64,000 bases of DNA from Marinobacter subterrani (GCF_001045555.1 NZ_LFBU01000002.1:806001-870000); one strand, 5' to 3'. Counted from the first letter of the stretch, positions 8,756 through 17,566 are shown. A program made the numbers and translations. The notes: generated by a model from the letters alone, not told the origin.

Positions 8756-9862
8756 ATGGTTATGAAAATTGTTCAGGTACTGCCAGCGCTGGAAGGCGGC
8801 GGCGTTGAGAAAGGTACCCTGGAAATCGCCAGGGGGCTGGTGGAAAGTGGCCATGAGTCAGTCGTGATCTCGGCCGGAGGCGGAATGACTGAGCAACTGG
8901 AGGCTGAAGGCAGTCGCCACGTTGCCTGGGATCTTGGTAAAAAATCCCCGTTCACCTTTCGCCACGTGAGGGCTCTTCGGCGCTGGCTGCGGCAGGAAAA
9001 GCCGGACATTCTGCATTTGCGCTCGCGCATGCCTGCCTGGGTATGCTGGTTCGCCTGGAAGGGGCTGCCTGAAAACCAGCGCCCGCACCTGGTGACCACG
9101 GTACACGGGCTTTATTCCGTCAGCGGATACAGCGCCATCATGTGTCGTGGCGAACGCGTTATCGCAGTATCCAATACTGTCCGTGACTATATCCGCACAA
9201 ACTATCCGCAGACCAACATGGAAAACGTCCGGCTTGTCTACCGTGGTATCGCCCCGGACGAGTTTCCAGACGGTTACCGCCCTTCGCACGACTGGCTGAA
9301 CCAGTGGTATCAACAGTACCCCCAGTTGAAGGATAAGAAGGTTCTGACTCTGCCAGGGCGTCTGACCCGGCTAAAAGGCCACCATGATTTTATTGATCTG
9401 ATCAAGCGGTTGCGGGATTCTGGCCAGCCGGTGCATGGCCTGATCGTGGGCGGTGAGGACCCCAAGCGCCAGGCCTATGCCCGGGAAATACGGGCGCGGA
9501 TCGCCGACGAGGGGCTGGAGGACTGCCTTCTGCTGACCGGCGCACGACGGGACATTCGCGACGTATTTGCGGTTTCTGATCTGGTGCTTTCGCTGTCAAC
9601 CAAGCCGGAGTCCTTTGGCCGGACGGTGGTTGAAGCGCTAAGTATGGGAGTGCCGGTGATCGGCTATGATCATGGCGGTGTCGGCGAGGTGCTCGGCCAT
9701 CTCTATCCGCAAGGGCGGGTGCCTCTGGCCGATGCTGATGCCTTGTATCGGGCGGTAAACGAGAGCTTGACCACCGCTCAGCCGCCACTGCGAAATGACC
9801 GTTTCCTGCTGAGTGAAATGGTGCGGCAGACTCTGGCCTGCTACCGGGAGCTGGTTCAATGA
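8756..9862 (+). CDS. Family 4 glycosyltransferase
   Basis: 368-residue GT-B retaining transferase. The N-terminal domain begins MKIVQVLPALEGGGVEKGTLE, the glycine-rich acceptor-side loop seen in WaaG/RfaB-type enzymes. The C-terminal domain has LPGRLTRLKGHHDFIDLI, which matches the GRLxxxKG donor-site motif. The E-x7-E motif is in PESFGRTVVEALSMGVPV near residue 285. Either the ATG at 8756 or the one at 8762 could start it; GGGAAAG upstream favours the first. The stop overlaps the next gene by ATGA. It most likely adds a sugar to lipid A-core or O-chain; the donor is not deducible. Confidence 0.85.
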   Translation: MVMKIVQVLPALEGGGVEKGTLEIARGLVESGHESVVISAGGGMTEQLEAEGSRHVAWDLGKKSPFTFRHVRALRRWLRQEKPDILHLRSRMPAWVCWFAWKGLPENQRPHLVTTVHGLYSVSGYSAIMCRGERVIAVSNTVRDYIRTNYPQTNMENVRLVYRGIAPDEFPDGYRPSHDWLNQWYQQYPQLKDKKVLTLPGRLTRLKGHHDFIDLIKRLRDSGQPVHGLIVGGEDPKRQAYAREIRARIADEGLEDCLLLTGARRDIRDVFAVSDLVLSLSTKPESFGRTVVEALSMGVPVIGYDHGGVGEVLGHLYPQGRVPLADADALYRAVNESLTTAQPPLRNDRFLLSEMVRQTLACYRELVQ

Positions 9863-10668
9863 TCTGGGGTGCTGTTTTTCTGGGGTTGGTGATGCTGGTG
9901 CTTTTCAGTAAACGTTATGGCTGGTGGCGCCCCGCAGTGGGGCTGAATCACCCTCGGATTCTGATGTATCACATGGTTAGCGAGCATCGGCCCGGTGCGA
10001 AGTTCAATAAACTGCGGGTGAAGCCGGAAGCCTTTGAATGGCAGATACGCTGGCTCAGGGACAATGGCTGGCACTTTGCGCTGATGTCCGAGCTGGCGGC
10101 GCCGGATCAGCTGCCGCCAAAGACCGTGTTTCTGACCTTCGACGACGGCTTTGAAGATAATTACCGCCTGGCCCACCCGGTGTTGCAGAAATACGGTGCC
10201 AAAGCCACATTGTACCTGGTGGTTGACCGCTTTGACCGTGACTGGTCAACCGCCAAAAAAGCGCATCACAACACCGGTGAGCTGATGCGGGAACCCAAGC
10301 TGACCGACGGACAGTTAAGCACAATGCTGGGCAGCGGCTGCTGGGAGCTGGGCGGCCACACGTTGACCCATGCCAACCTGGCTCGTCTGGATGAGGAACA
10401 GAAACTGGCCGAAATCCGAGGTTGCCGGGAGCAACTGGGATCGTGTTTTGGTGTCGATGTCTCCAGTTTTGCCTATCCGTTCGGTATCTATGACCAGACC
10501 GATGTTGCGCTGGCCGAAAAGGCCGGCTTCACCAGTGCGGTGACCACAGTGGAAGGCATCGACATGAACCTTCAGGCACGGCGTTTTGAGCTGAGCCGGG
10601 TCAAGGTTTCCGGCAAGGACAACCGGCTGGCATTCCGCCTGCGGATGCGAACGGGCAGGAGAGGGTAA
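9859..10668 (+). CDS. Polysaccharide deacetylase family protein (NodB/CE4)
   Basis: 269 residues with a short N-terminal hydrophobic segment (about residues 2-16) that would anchor it in the membrane. The CE4 motifs are clear: TFDDGFEDN (Asp95, Asp96), then GGHTLTH (His167 and His171) as the metal-binding pair, and YPFGIYD further on. CE4 enzymes remove N- or O-acetyl groups from polysaccharides. With glycosyltransferases on both sides and a 4-bp overlap with the first, the likely substrate is an acetamido sugar in the LPS core or a lipid-linked sugar intermediate. This is similar in arrangement to deacetylase-transferase pairs in other core loci. The substrate is inferred only. Confidence 0.82.
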   Translation: MIWGAVFLGLVMLVLFSKRYGWWRPAVGLNHPRILMYHMVSEHRPGAKFNKLRVKPEAFEWQIRWLRDNGWHFALMSELAAPDQLPPKTVFLTFDDGFEDNYRLAHPVLQKYGAKATLYLVVDRFDRDWSTAKKAHHNTGELMREPKLTDGQLSTMLGSGCWELGGHTLTHANLARLDEEQKLAEIRGCREQLGSCFGVDVSSFAYPFGIYDQTDVALAEKAGFTSAVTTVEGIDMNLQARRFELSRVKVSGKDNRLAFRLRMRTGRRG

Positions 10669-10671
10669 ACC

Positions 10672-11703
10672 ATGAAGGTCTGCCAGATAATGGCCGGGGA
10701 TGAAGAGGGCGGCCTGGAAAATCACTTTGTTGAACTGTGTAATGGTCTGGCGGACCGGATTGATGAGGTGGTGGTCATTGCCCATGAGAAGTATGGTGAT
10801 CGTTTCCGTCCGGAAGTACGGTTTCTGCCTCTGGACCTGAGCGGGAGCCGGCGTAATCCGTGGCTGCTGTTTTGCCTGGCCCGGCTGATCCGTCAGGAAG
10901 CGCCGGACATCGTCCACGCTCAGGCCAACAAGGCGGTCGACATGCTGGCCCGAATACACGCCTTCGTCCCCGGTTATCGGATTGGAACCCTGCATGGGCG
11001 CAAGAAGAATCTGGGGATGTTTGCCAGGATGCAAACAGTGGTCGGGGTCAGCCGTGGCGTGGTTGAAGGGCTCAAGCATCCGGATGTCCGGGTGGTGTAT
11101 AACGGAATAAGACCCTACACGGGCAGCCAGTATGACCGCCCCGAACTGGCCCGATTGCTGGGGCTTGATCCGGGGCTGGGCATAACACTGGCAGTGGGCC
11201 GGCTGGCACCGGTCAAGGCATTTGATAACCTGATCAATGCCTGGTGCGAATCTTTCGGACAACTTCTGATTGTTGGCGATGGACCTGAACGTTCAGCCCT
11301 TGAGGTCCTTATCAAATCCCGGGGGTTGGGCAAACGGGTTGTGTTGGCGGGTTTTCGCGATGATGTGCGGGCGTTGATGTCAGCGGCAGACCTCCTGGTT
11401 TTCTCATCGCACCGGGAAGGCTTCAGTTATGTGCTGGTCGAGGCACTTCTGGCAGGCCTGCCGGTGTTATCAACGGCTGTGCCGGGTGCCATAGAGGTGT
11501 TGCCCGAGGATTATCTGGTGCCGGTCAATGATGTGCCGGCTCTGCACCGGGCATTGCAGCGAGTGCTGGAAGCGCCTGAGGTAGCACGGAGAGACCAGAG
11601 CGCGCTGTTTGAATGGGCCAGGCAGGCACTGACGATTGATCGGATGCTGGCGGATACGGTGGAAATCTACAGCAGTGTCATCCGGAACCGGGAAGGCTGC
11701 TGA
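10672..11703 (+). CDS. Family 4 glycosyltransferase
   Basis: 343-residue GT-B enzyme. The start MKVCQIMAGDEEGGLENHFVE resembles the glycine-rich N-terminal loop of the other GT4 in this operon, suggesting distant paralogy. The donor-domain motifs are AVGRLAPVKAFDNLI and SSHREGFSYVLVEALLAGLPV, with the spaced glutamates of retaining GT4 enzymes. It begins 3 bp after the deacetylase stop and ends 1 bp before the second ELM1-family gene, so all five genes from 7830 to 12745 form one tight transcription unit. Probable function: a core or O-chain sugar transferase. Specificity is unknown. Confidence 0.85.
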   Translation: MKVCQIMAGDEEGGLENHFVELCNGLADRIDEVVVIAHEKYGDRFRPEVRFLPLDLSGSRRNPWLLFCLARLIRQEAPDIVHAQANKAVDMLARIHAFVPGYRIGTLHGRKKNLGMFARMQTVVGVSRGVVEGLKHPDVRVVYNGIRPYTGSQYDRPELARLLGLDPGLGITLAVGRLAPVKAFDNLINAWCESFGQLLIVGDGPERSALEVLIKSRGLGKRVVLAGFRDDVRALMSAADLLVFSSHREGFSYVLVEALLAGLPVLSTAVPGAIEVLPEDYLVPVNDVPALHRALQRVLEAPEVARRDQSALFEWARQALTIDRMLADTVEIYSSVIRNREGC

Positions 11704-11704
11704 T

Positions 11705-12745
11705 ATGGAAGCGCTGCAAGCACTCAATATTCTGATCCTTTCCGACGGTTTGCCGGGCCACGTTAATCAGTCGCGGGGGCTGGTCAGCTGGCTGTCTCAG
11801 CGATACAGGTGCACGGTCTCCGAGCTTGATGTGTCCCTCCGATTGAAGCCGGTTGCCCGCCTTCTGCTGCCCCGCCTGTTGCAAGGGCGGCGGCTTGGTA
11901 GTGCACTCGCACCCCTGTTCTATAGTGGCTATTCTCCGCTGCCCCGGAAGCCGGATTTGCTGATTTCTGCTGGCGGTAACACGTCCTTCCTGAACGTCGC
12001 GCTGGCCCGGCGGTGGCAAATCCCGAATGTTTTCCTGGGATCCAAGCGCCGGTTCCGTTCCGACGATTTCGCAGCCCATCTGACACTGGAGCCCACCGGC
12101 GAACCCCACAATATAGTTATGACAATTGCGCCCACGCTTATCGACCCGCAACAGTTGCAGAAAAAAGGCAATGAGCTGAGAGAGTTGCTCGGACTGCCGG
12201 CTGCTGAAAAACTCAATATGCTGGCGGTCGGTGGTGATGGTGCGGGCTACCACTATGACAGCCAGTCGGTGCAGCAACTGGTGCAGTTGGTGATCCGTGA
12301 GCATGATCGTACCGGCAGGCGCTGGTTGTTGACCACCTCTCGCCGGACCGGTACGGCGTTTGAGCAGCAATTGAAACAGTCACTCCCCCCCGACCTGTTG
12401 GCTGACAGTGTCTGGTGGTCCGACGCTCCACGCAAGGTCATGGCGGCCTTCATGGGCGCAGCAGATGAGCTGTTTATTACCGCCGACAGTATGTCGATGA
12501 TTGCCGAGGCGATTGCCAGTGCCAGGCCAACTGTGATTCTGCAGCCCGAGCGGGCGCGGCCGGAGGTGCGTTACCAGGAGGCGCTGCAACGCTATGAGCG
12601 CGCTGGTCTGTGCCGGCTGGCGACGCTCGGGCAGCCGCTGAGCCCGGCAGTTGCCAGTTCCGGGGCGGTGATGCGCGCACGGGAAACTTTGCTTGATAAG
12701 CTTATCGCGCAGCTTGATTGGGTAAACTCGGAACGTAAGGGCTAA
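11705..12745 (+). CDS. ELM1 family (DUF1022) protein, second copy
   Basis: 346 residues from the ATG at 11705; an upstream in-frame start at 11636 would overlap the GT4 gene. It shares the family plan with the gene at 7830: ILILSDGLPGHVNQSRGLV at the start, LLISAGGNTS, LLTTSRRTG, and FITADSMSMIAEAIASARPT near the end. These align with VVSDGKAGHRNQS, VIGAGHGTH, VLTTSRRTP and VTEDSVSMIYEALSAG of the first copy. Identity outside these blocks looks low, so the duplication is old or the two came separately. The function is probably connected to lipid-linked sugar transfer, by context only. Confidence 0.75.
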   Translation: MEALQALNILILSDGLPGHVNQSRGLVSWLSQRYRCTVSELDVSLRLKPVARLLLPRLLQGRRLGSALAPLFYSGYSPLPRKPDLLISAGGNTSFLNVALARRWQIPNVFLGSKRRFRSDDFAAHLTLEPTGEPHNIVMTIAPTLIDPQQLQKKGNELRELLGLPAAEKLNMLAVGGDGAGYHYDSQSVQQLVQLVIREHDRTGRRWLLTTSRRTGTAFEQQLKQSLPPDLLADSVWWSDAPRKVMAAFMGAADELFITADSMSMIAEAIASARPTVILQPERARPEVRYQEALQRYERAGLCRLATLGQPLSPAVASSGAVMRARETLLDKLIAQLDWVNSERKG

Positions 12746-13105
12746 CCGGGTGCTGCAGGCCTGTCGGTTAACGTGTGGGACTCACGGCAAGGCCGTGTGC
12801 TATCATACCGCGCTTTTTTCATGATGCATCCTGCCGTTGGATGGGGCCTTTGCCAGCACAGGATTAACGATTTGAGGCAGAAATATCGCAACCTTCCAGG
12901 AAGTAACTCGTGCTCAGCATTCGGATTGCCCAAAGCATTTATTGCGCAGAGAAATCCGCAAGGGCGCTGATCAGTATCGTCCGATGTGTTGTAGTTTTGA
13001 GGCCATGCTCGGTTCCGAAGTCAAAAGCAAAACCCGCAGCGCCAGATATAGCAAGGCGCCGCGGGTTTATTTATCAAATTTTATGTCTATAGTTCATTGA
13101 CTACC
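12746..13105. other. 360-bp gene-free stretch between the ELM1 gene and the O-antigen ligase gene
   Basis: No convincing gene is seen here. Short frames (for example 12910-13092) lack a recognisable start site and protein-like composition. Base composition falls from the GC-rich upstream operon to the AT-rich ligase gene within this stretch. The only clear structure is the hairpin at 13030-13068. This looks like the left edge of an acquired segment. Confidence 0.5.
13030..13068 (+). terminator. GC-rich hairpin, possible bidirectional terminator
   Basis: Arms AAACCCGCAGCGCC and GGCGCCGCGGGTTT pair with one mismatch around an 11-base loop. It is followed by ATTTATCAAATTTT on the plus strand and by TTTTGCTTTTGA on the minus strand. 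It lies about 285 bases after the ELM1-family operon and just before the ligase gene, so it could end that operon's transcript. Confidence 0.55.
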
Positions 13106-14320
13106 ATGGAAAAATTATCAGCCCGCTTTCGTGATGTTGGCTTTGATTGGCTAATTCTATTGTTGGCCGCACTATCGTTCCTCACCTTATATTTGCCTGG
13201 CTCTTTGAGCAGTGGGTCCGCGATTCTGGCGATTATTCTTATCTCCTGTACTGAACCCAGGTTCATTCAGCGGTTCTTTATTCAGTATAGAGGTCCAATA
13301 ATTTTAGTTTTTCTAATATTGGCCATGGCTATATCTTTTTCGTCGCTGCCATTTAAAACCTCAAAAGCCATTTATGATTTCTTAAGAGCTTTTTTGCTGC
13401 TTCTGATTTTTTCTTACTTGGGTGCAAAACTCCAGTCAGGAATAATTCTGCGCGGTATCAGTTTTCTTGCGTGTCTCTTTTTAATTGTATTCTTCATGAA
13501 TATGTTTCTGGAAGCCGAGCCTTCGCAGTCCATTATGAGTTCTGCCAATTGGGCTCAAATTTTGAGGACATCCTACAGTAGAAATATTATTGCAACGCAG
13601 ATATGCCTTGCATTAATACCTATCGTTTGTGTCTTACTGGACCGGGAAGTAGTTTTATCAAAGCTGGAGCAATCGCTTTACAGTTTATGTGTTGCTGCGT
13701 CGGGCTTCGCTATACTTCTATCCCTTTCCAGGGGCACGCTGTTAGCTGCTGGAGTCACAGTATTGGTGGCAGGGTTCGTGTTTCATCAAAGAAAAGCGAT
13801 ACTTTGTATTTTTTCCGCTGTACTGATTCTTTTTTTTGCCGCACTTTTGCTCCCTGCGCAAACGTTAGCCCACAACTTGGTTTCTGGATTATATCGCGGC
13901 GGTGATCTATTGACTGCTCGAACTGAGATCTATTCAGCCACTTTTGATTTTATTTTGAAAGCTCCTTGGTTCGGTTATGGCCCTGGGACTTTTAAGCACC
14001 TTGGGGTGGTAGGGGCTTATACACACCCACACTCCATGTATCTTGAATTGCTTTTCTCTTTTGGCGTCATAGGAAGCTCGGGGCTGATAGCAGGGTTTCT
14101 CTGGCTTTCACGAAGATCAGCAAAAATATCAGATAAAGATGGACCGCTGTTTAAGTTCTCTTTAATTCTGTTTGTTTTTTTTATGACAAGAGGGATATTT
14201 GATATCCATTTGTTTGTCTACGACACTTGGGCAGTGCTGTTTATAGTGCTCGGCGGGGTGTGCTGTGGGCCCTCTGTTAAAAAGGTTGGCATCTCGTCAA
14301 ATGTCATGCGTACGGAATGA
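13106..14320 (+). CDS. O-antigen ligase / polymerase family membrane protein
   Basis: 404-residue polytopic inner-membrane protein with about ten hydrophobic helices. A large loop near residues 270-320 has GYGPGTFKHLGVVGAYTHPHSMYLELL. This matches the His-containing periplasmic loop (HPHSxYLE) of the WaaL/Wzy family (PF04932), which joins or polymerises undecaprenyl-linked O-chains onto lipid A-core. I start at the ATG at 13106; a TTG three codons earlier is possible, and neither has a good ribosome site. Its codons are far richer in A/T than those of neighbours on both sides, a sign of horizontal acquisition. Ligase and polymerase cannot be told apart by sequence alone. Confidence 0.8.
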   Translation: MEKLSARFRDVGFDWLILLLAALSFLTLYLPGSLSSGSAILAIILISCTEPRFIQRFFIQYRGPIILVFLILAMAISFSSLPFKTSKAIYDFLRAFLLLLIFSYLGAKLQSGIILRGISFLACLFLIVFFMNMFLEAEPSQSIMSSANWAQILRTSYSRNIIATQICLALIPIVCVLLDREVVLSKLEQSLYSLCVAASGFAILLSLSRGTLLAAGVTVLVAGFVFHQRKAILCIFSAVLILFFAALLLPAQTLAHNLVSGLYRGGDLLTARTEIYSATFDFILKAPWFGYGPGTFKHLGVVGAYTHPHSMYLELLFSFGVIGSSGLIAGFLWLSRRSAKISDKDGPLFKFSLILFVFFMTRGIFDIHLFVYDTWAVLFIVLGGVCCGPSVKKVGISSNVMRTE

Positions 14321-14374
14321 GTTGGGGAAGAAGTGATGGGTGCGGCCCCCGGAGCAGGTTGAGTGCACGGCGAC

Positions 14375-14384
14375 GGGGGGGGGG
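14375..14384. repeat. Run of ten G residues
   Basis: An uninterrupted G10 tract lies in the 101-bp spacer between the convergent ligase and GT2 genes, outside any coding region. Such tracts slip during replication and are also prone to sequencing error. Confidence 0.9.
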
Positions 14385-14421
14385 CGATTGCCGAGAGGTT
14401 AATCCCGGCTTTGAGAGCGTA

Positions 14422-15405
14422 TTAGATGATACTTGACCATAAAAATTTCAGTCTTGCCAGAAAACACCGCGCTATTGCTTTGCTGAGCGGGCGATAGCTG
14501 GCCGCTTTCCTGTAATAACCAGCGGCCCACTTATAGTGTTTGGTCTTTTCCAGGTGACGCCCTGCCCGATACCAGGCTTTCCAGAGCGCCCAGTCCACGC
14601 CCTGATGATATTTGTCGTTTGGCTGCACCAGATGACCAATGCCCTGGTCAAGAAGTCTTGCGTAGGCCAGTCGGGAGTTCTGGTGCGGTCGATCAGACAG
14701 TTGTTTGGCGCCGATGTGCTGCTCTCCTGAATCGCGCACAAAGTTTCGGTAGGTAACCGGGTACCCGGAGACACGACACCAGGGCCCCATGGCAGAGACG
14801 AGCACAAAAAGCAGCTTGTCTTCTGCATACTTCAGGTGTTCGTTGAAGCCACCCGCGGCTAACAGGATATCCCGGCGAATCATGGTTGCCTGGGTGAGAG
14901 GGCCGATAAACCGGAAGGCTTCCGGGCCGACAATCTTGCCAGAGGTCAGCTCCGGCGAAAATACATAGGGACGACTCGATAACAGTGAGCCATCAACGGA
15001 GTAGAACTTCTCCTCAAGCTCATTGCTGGCGGCAACAGCGCCCGGTTGTTCCTGAATGGCGCCAACAAGTCTGAATAAGTGTTCCGGATGCCACAGATCG
15101 TCGGAATCCAGAAGCGCAATCCAGTTGCACCCATCTGCTTCCTGAATGCCGCGATTCCTTGCGGCGCCCGGGCCGGAATTCGGCTGATAGATATATTGAA
15201 AATCAAACCCGGGGGCACGGCATTGCGCCCATTCCTGAACAGCTTGCTGTGTCTCGTCCACAGAACCGTCATCAATCACGATCACCCTGTCTGGCAGCAA
15301 CCTTTGACTGGCTACGGATTCAAGGGCATCCAGTATGAGGTGCTTGCGGTTATAACTGGGTATCACGACCGCAATTCCGTCTACGGCTGCACTTGTTTTC
15401 AGCAA
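14422..15405 (-). CDS. Family 2 glycosyltransferase
   Basis: 327-residue GT2 enzyme with textbook motifs. IAVVIPSYNRKHLILDALES is the first strand, VIVIDDGSVDET the nucleotide loop, and GPGAARNRGIQEA the ARN segment. WIALLDSDDLWHPEHL carries the DSDD metal motif and GGFNEHLKYAEDKLL the ED motif. The start is TTG, supported by AGGAG eight bases upstream. Genes on both sides point away or toward it, so it is transcribed alone. It probably transfers a hexose in surface polysaccharide assembly. Base composition is nearer the genome norm than that of the ligase gene next to it. Confidence 0.85.
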   Translation of the reverse strand: MLKTSAAVDGIAVVIPSYNRKHLILDALESVASQRLLPDRVIVIDDGSVDETQQAVQEWAQCRAPGFDFQYIYQPNSGPGAARNRGIQEADGCNWIALLDSDDLWHPEHLFRLVGAIQEQPGAVAASNELEEKFYSVDGSLLSSRPYVFSPELTSGKIVGPEAFRFIGPLTQATMIRRDILLAAGGFNEHLKYAEDKLLFVLVSAMGPWCRVSGYPVTYRNFVRDSGEQHIGAKQLSDRPHQNSRLAYARLLDQGIGHLVQPNDKYHQGVDWALWKAWYRAGRHLEKTKHYKWAAGYYRKAASYRPLSKAIARCFLARLKFLWSSII

Positions 15406-15581
15406 ACTTACTTCTCCTGTCGTGTTAATCAGGGTACAACTTGGGGCCTGGCACCACAGTCAGGTAATTAAGGGGAGCGTAGACGACCGTGAAACCATCT
15501 TTCGGCATTCTGAGACGCTATCCCCGCCCTCGTCGCGCCAATTCTAAACAGAGTCCGCTGTCCAGGAAATTGATCTTTTAA

Positions 15582-16565
15582 ATGAATCTATTTATCGCCA
15601 GTTCGCCACTACAACTGTTCAACTGTGTTGAGGCCCGGAATCGTTTTCACCAAAATGAAGATAACCACTTGCTGTTCATCTTCAAAAAAGCGATTGATCT
15701 TGAACAGGCTCAGCCTCTACTCGATGAGAACTGGGCATCCAAGGCATTTTTCAAGTGGACAGCCTGCTCACGCCTGCTTTATGGGTTCACTTTGCAGCCT
15801 TACTTGCGGCGTTTTAAAGCGACGAAAAACCTCTACCTCGGGTATCCATATAATATTCGCGCCCATTTTGCGAACACCCTGGATGCTCGAGTCTGGATAG
15901 TAGACGATGGAAATTATTCAGTCTGGCTGGTGGGGCAGCTCGATAAACATGAGGGGGATATCTGGCGCCATCCCTCGGTCGGCGACCGGCTTCTTCGGCG
16001 GCAGGTTAGTACAGACTATCTTCACCACGCCGGATTCTTCACGACTTACCCATTGACGGATAGCGCAGAACGCGAGGTTATTTTCAACGATTTCCGGGGC
16101 GTAAGGGCCGAGTTTAAGGGATTGTCCCAGACCGAGGACGTGATTTTTATAGGTAGTCCGGTTATCGGTACTGTTGTCCGCACAGAATCCCAGTTTCGAG
16201 TGCTAATGGCGCAGGTATCGGCTTATTTTAACAATCGGAAGATTCGGTATGTGGCGCATCGCTATGAAGATCTTGACCGGTTGCGCGACATGCTCGAAGG
16301 CCTTCCGTTTGAGGTGGTTCGTTTTTCAACCCTGATCGAGTTGCAGTTTCTCCTGGATGGTCGCAAGCCCCGTGCCGTGGCTTCGGTGATGTCTTCGGCT
16401 CTGGTTAACCTTGGGTTGATCTACGATATTCCCATGACAGCCTTCCGGGTGCCGAAAAGCTGGATTCCGGAGCCACGGAAGGACGCCGTCTGTATGGTAT
16501 ACGAGCAGTTGGCCAAGGATGGCGTGTCCATGGTGCCTGTAACGGGCCCGGATCTTGAAGAGTGA
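15582..16565 (+). CDS. Sialyltransferase-like (GT52 / polysialyltransferase-type) protein
   Basis: 327 residues. The N-terminus NLFIASSPLQLFNCVEA resembles the start of GT52 and related bacterial sialyltransferase-fold proteins, in which an SPLQ-like loop opens the first Rossmann domain. Further in are RVWIVDDGNYSVW, with the D-D-G motif that holds the catalytic acid in bacterial sialyltransferases. RYVAHRYEDLDRL lies where the HP motif is expected (here HR), and VASVMSSALVNLGL matches the S-S motif. Three of the three landmark positions are thus recognisable, one changed. It lies next to lpxL and waaA. No sialic acid synthesis genes are visible here, so the donor may be another sugar. The assignment is tentative. 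Confidence 0.5.
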   Translation: MNLFIASSPLQLFNCVEARNRFHQNEDNHLLFIFKKAIDLEQAQPLLDENWASKAFFKWTACSRLLYGFTLQPYLRRFKATKNLYLGYPYNIRAHFANTLDARVWIVDDGNYSVWLVGQLDKHEGDIWRHPSVGDRLLRRQVSTDYLHHAGFFTTYPLTDSAEREVIFNDFRGVRAEFKGLSQTEDVIFIGSPVIGTVVRTESQFRVLMAQVSAYFNNRKIRYVAHRYEDLDRLRDMLEGLPFEVVRFSTLIELQFLLDGRKPRAVASVMSSALVNLGLIYDIPMTAFRVPKSWIPEPRKDAVCMVYEQLAKDGVSMVPVTGPDLEE

Positions 16566-16627
16566 TCGGAGGGCTCCGGATAACCCGACTGATACCGCCA
16601 ACTGGACAACTAGGCTGACAGAGGGGG

Positions 16628-17566
16628 CTAATACAACCCCGGATCATTGATGTCCGGCCGCGTCTTGAACCGCCGATGCATCCAGAGATACTGATCGGGC
16701 GCCTTGCGGATTTCCTGTTCGATAACCGCATTGACGCGGGTCGCATCTTTCAGATCGTCCCCGCTGGGGAAGTTTTCGAGCGGCGGGTGAAAATAAATAT
16801 CGTAGCCCGGCCTCACTTCCCGGCGAAAATGGCTGAAGGGGATCACCTTGCAGCCGCTGCGCTCGGCTATTCTCGAGGTTGCGGTGATGGTGCCGGCAGG
16901 AATGCCGAAGAAGGGGGCGAAAACAATATCTTTGCGCCCGTAGTCCTGGTCGGTGGCGTACCACACGGCGCGGTTGTTCTTCAGGCTGCGGAGCAGGCCA
17001 CGAAGATCCCGGGCGCCGAGTACGGTGCCGTAGCGCCGGCTACGGGCGCGGGTCATGACCGCGTTCATCAGCGGGTTGTTGTGATCCCGCTGCATTACAT
17101 CGGCGTTGATGTATTCGGTAACCAGGCTCCCGCCCAGGTCCAGGGTGCTGTAATGGCCGCCCAGCAACAACACCCCGTGGCCGGTCTCCAACGCTTTCTC
17201 GAAATGTTCCAGGCCATGAACGCGGGTAATGCCGGTCAGCCTGGCCGGGTTTCGGAACCAGGCAATGCCCAGTTCCAGCAGGCCGATACCGTTGGCAATG
17301 AAGGCCTTGCGCACCAGTGCCGCCTGTTGCGCTTCGGTCAGATCCGGAAAACACAACCGGATATTTACTTCGGTAATGTGCCGGCGACTCCTGGCCACCC
17401 TCCAGGCCAGCAGGCCAACCAGCTTGCCGAGCCACCACTGCAGCCGGACTGGCAGTTGGGCCACCAGCCACATCAGGGAGATACCGAGCCAGGTTGGCCA
17501 CCAGCGGGGGTGACGGTAGGCGGAATAAGCCGTGTTGCGCGGCTGTTTGGGGTACTTCTTCTTCAA
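16628..17566 (-). CDS. lpxL: Lipid A biosynthesis acyltransferase, LpxL/LpxP type
   Basis: Transfers an acyl chain from acyl-ACP to the Kdo2-lipid A precursor at the inner membrane. I begin at TTG 17566, giving 312 residues (E. coli LpxL 306) and placing the conserved HPRWWPTWLGISLMWLVAQLP at residues 19-39, as in E. coli. The frame is open to an ATG at 17647, but that would overlap the promoter region of waaA. The catalytic H-x4-D is GGHYSTLD (His138, Asp143), and further blocks are YATDQDYG and FAPFFGIPAGT. It is divergent from waaA, its direct partner in the pathway. LpxL and LpxP specificity cannot be separated here. Confidence 0.85.
   Translation of the reverse strand: MKKKYPKQPRNTAYSAYRHPRWWPTWLGISLMWLVAQLPVRLQWWLGKLVGLLAWRVARSRRHITEVNIRLCFPDLTEAQQAALVRKAFIANGIGLLELGIAWFRNPARLTGITRVHGLEHFEKALETGHGVLLLGGHYSTLDLGGSLVTEYINADVMQRDHNNPLMNAVMTRARSRRYGTVLGARDLRGLLRSLKNNRAVWYATDQDYGRKDIVFAPFFGIPAGTITATSRIAERSGCKVIPFSHFRREVRPGYDIYFHPPLENFPSGDDLKDATRVNAVIEQEIRKAPDQYLWMHRRFKTRPDINDPGLY

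Noticed and set aside
12773-13092. Small open frames in the spacer before the ligase gene
   Set aside because: They have no ribosome site and no similarity, and one runs through the terminator hairpin at 13030.
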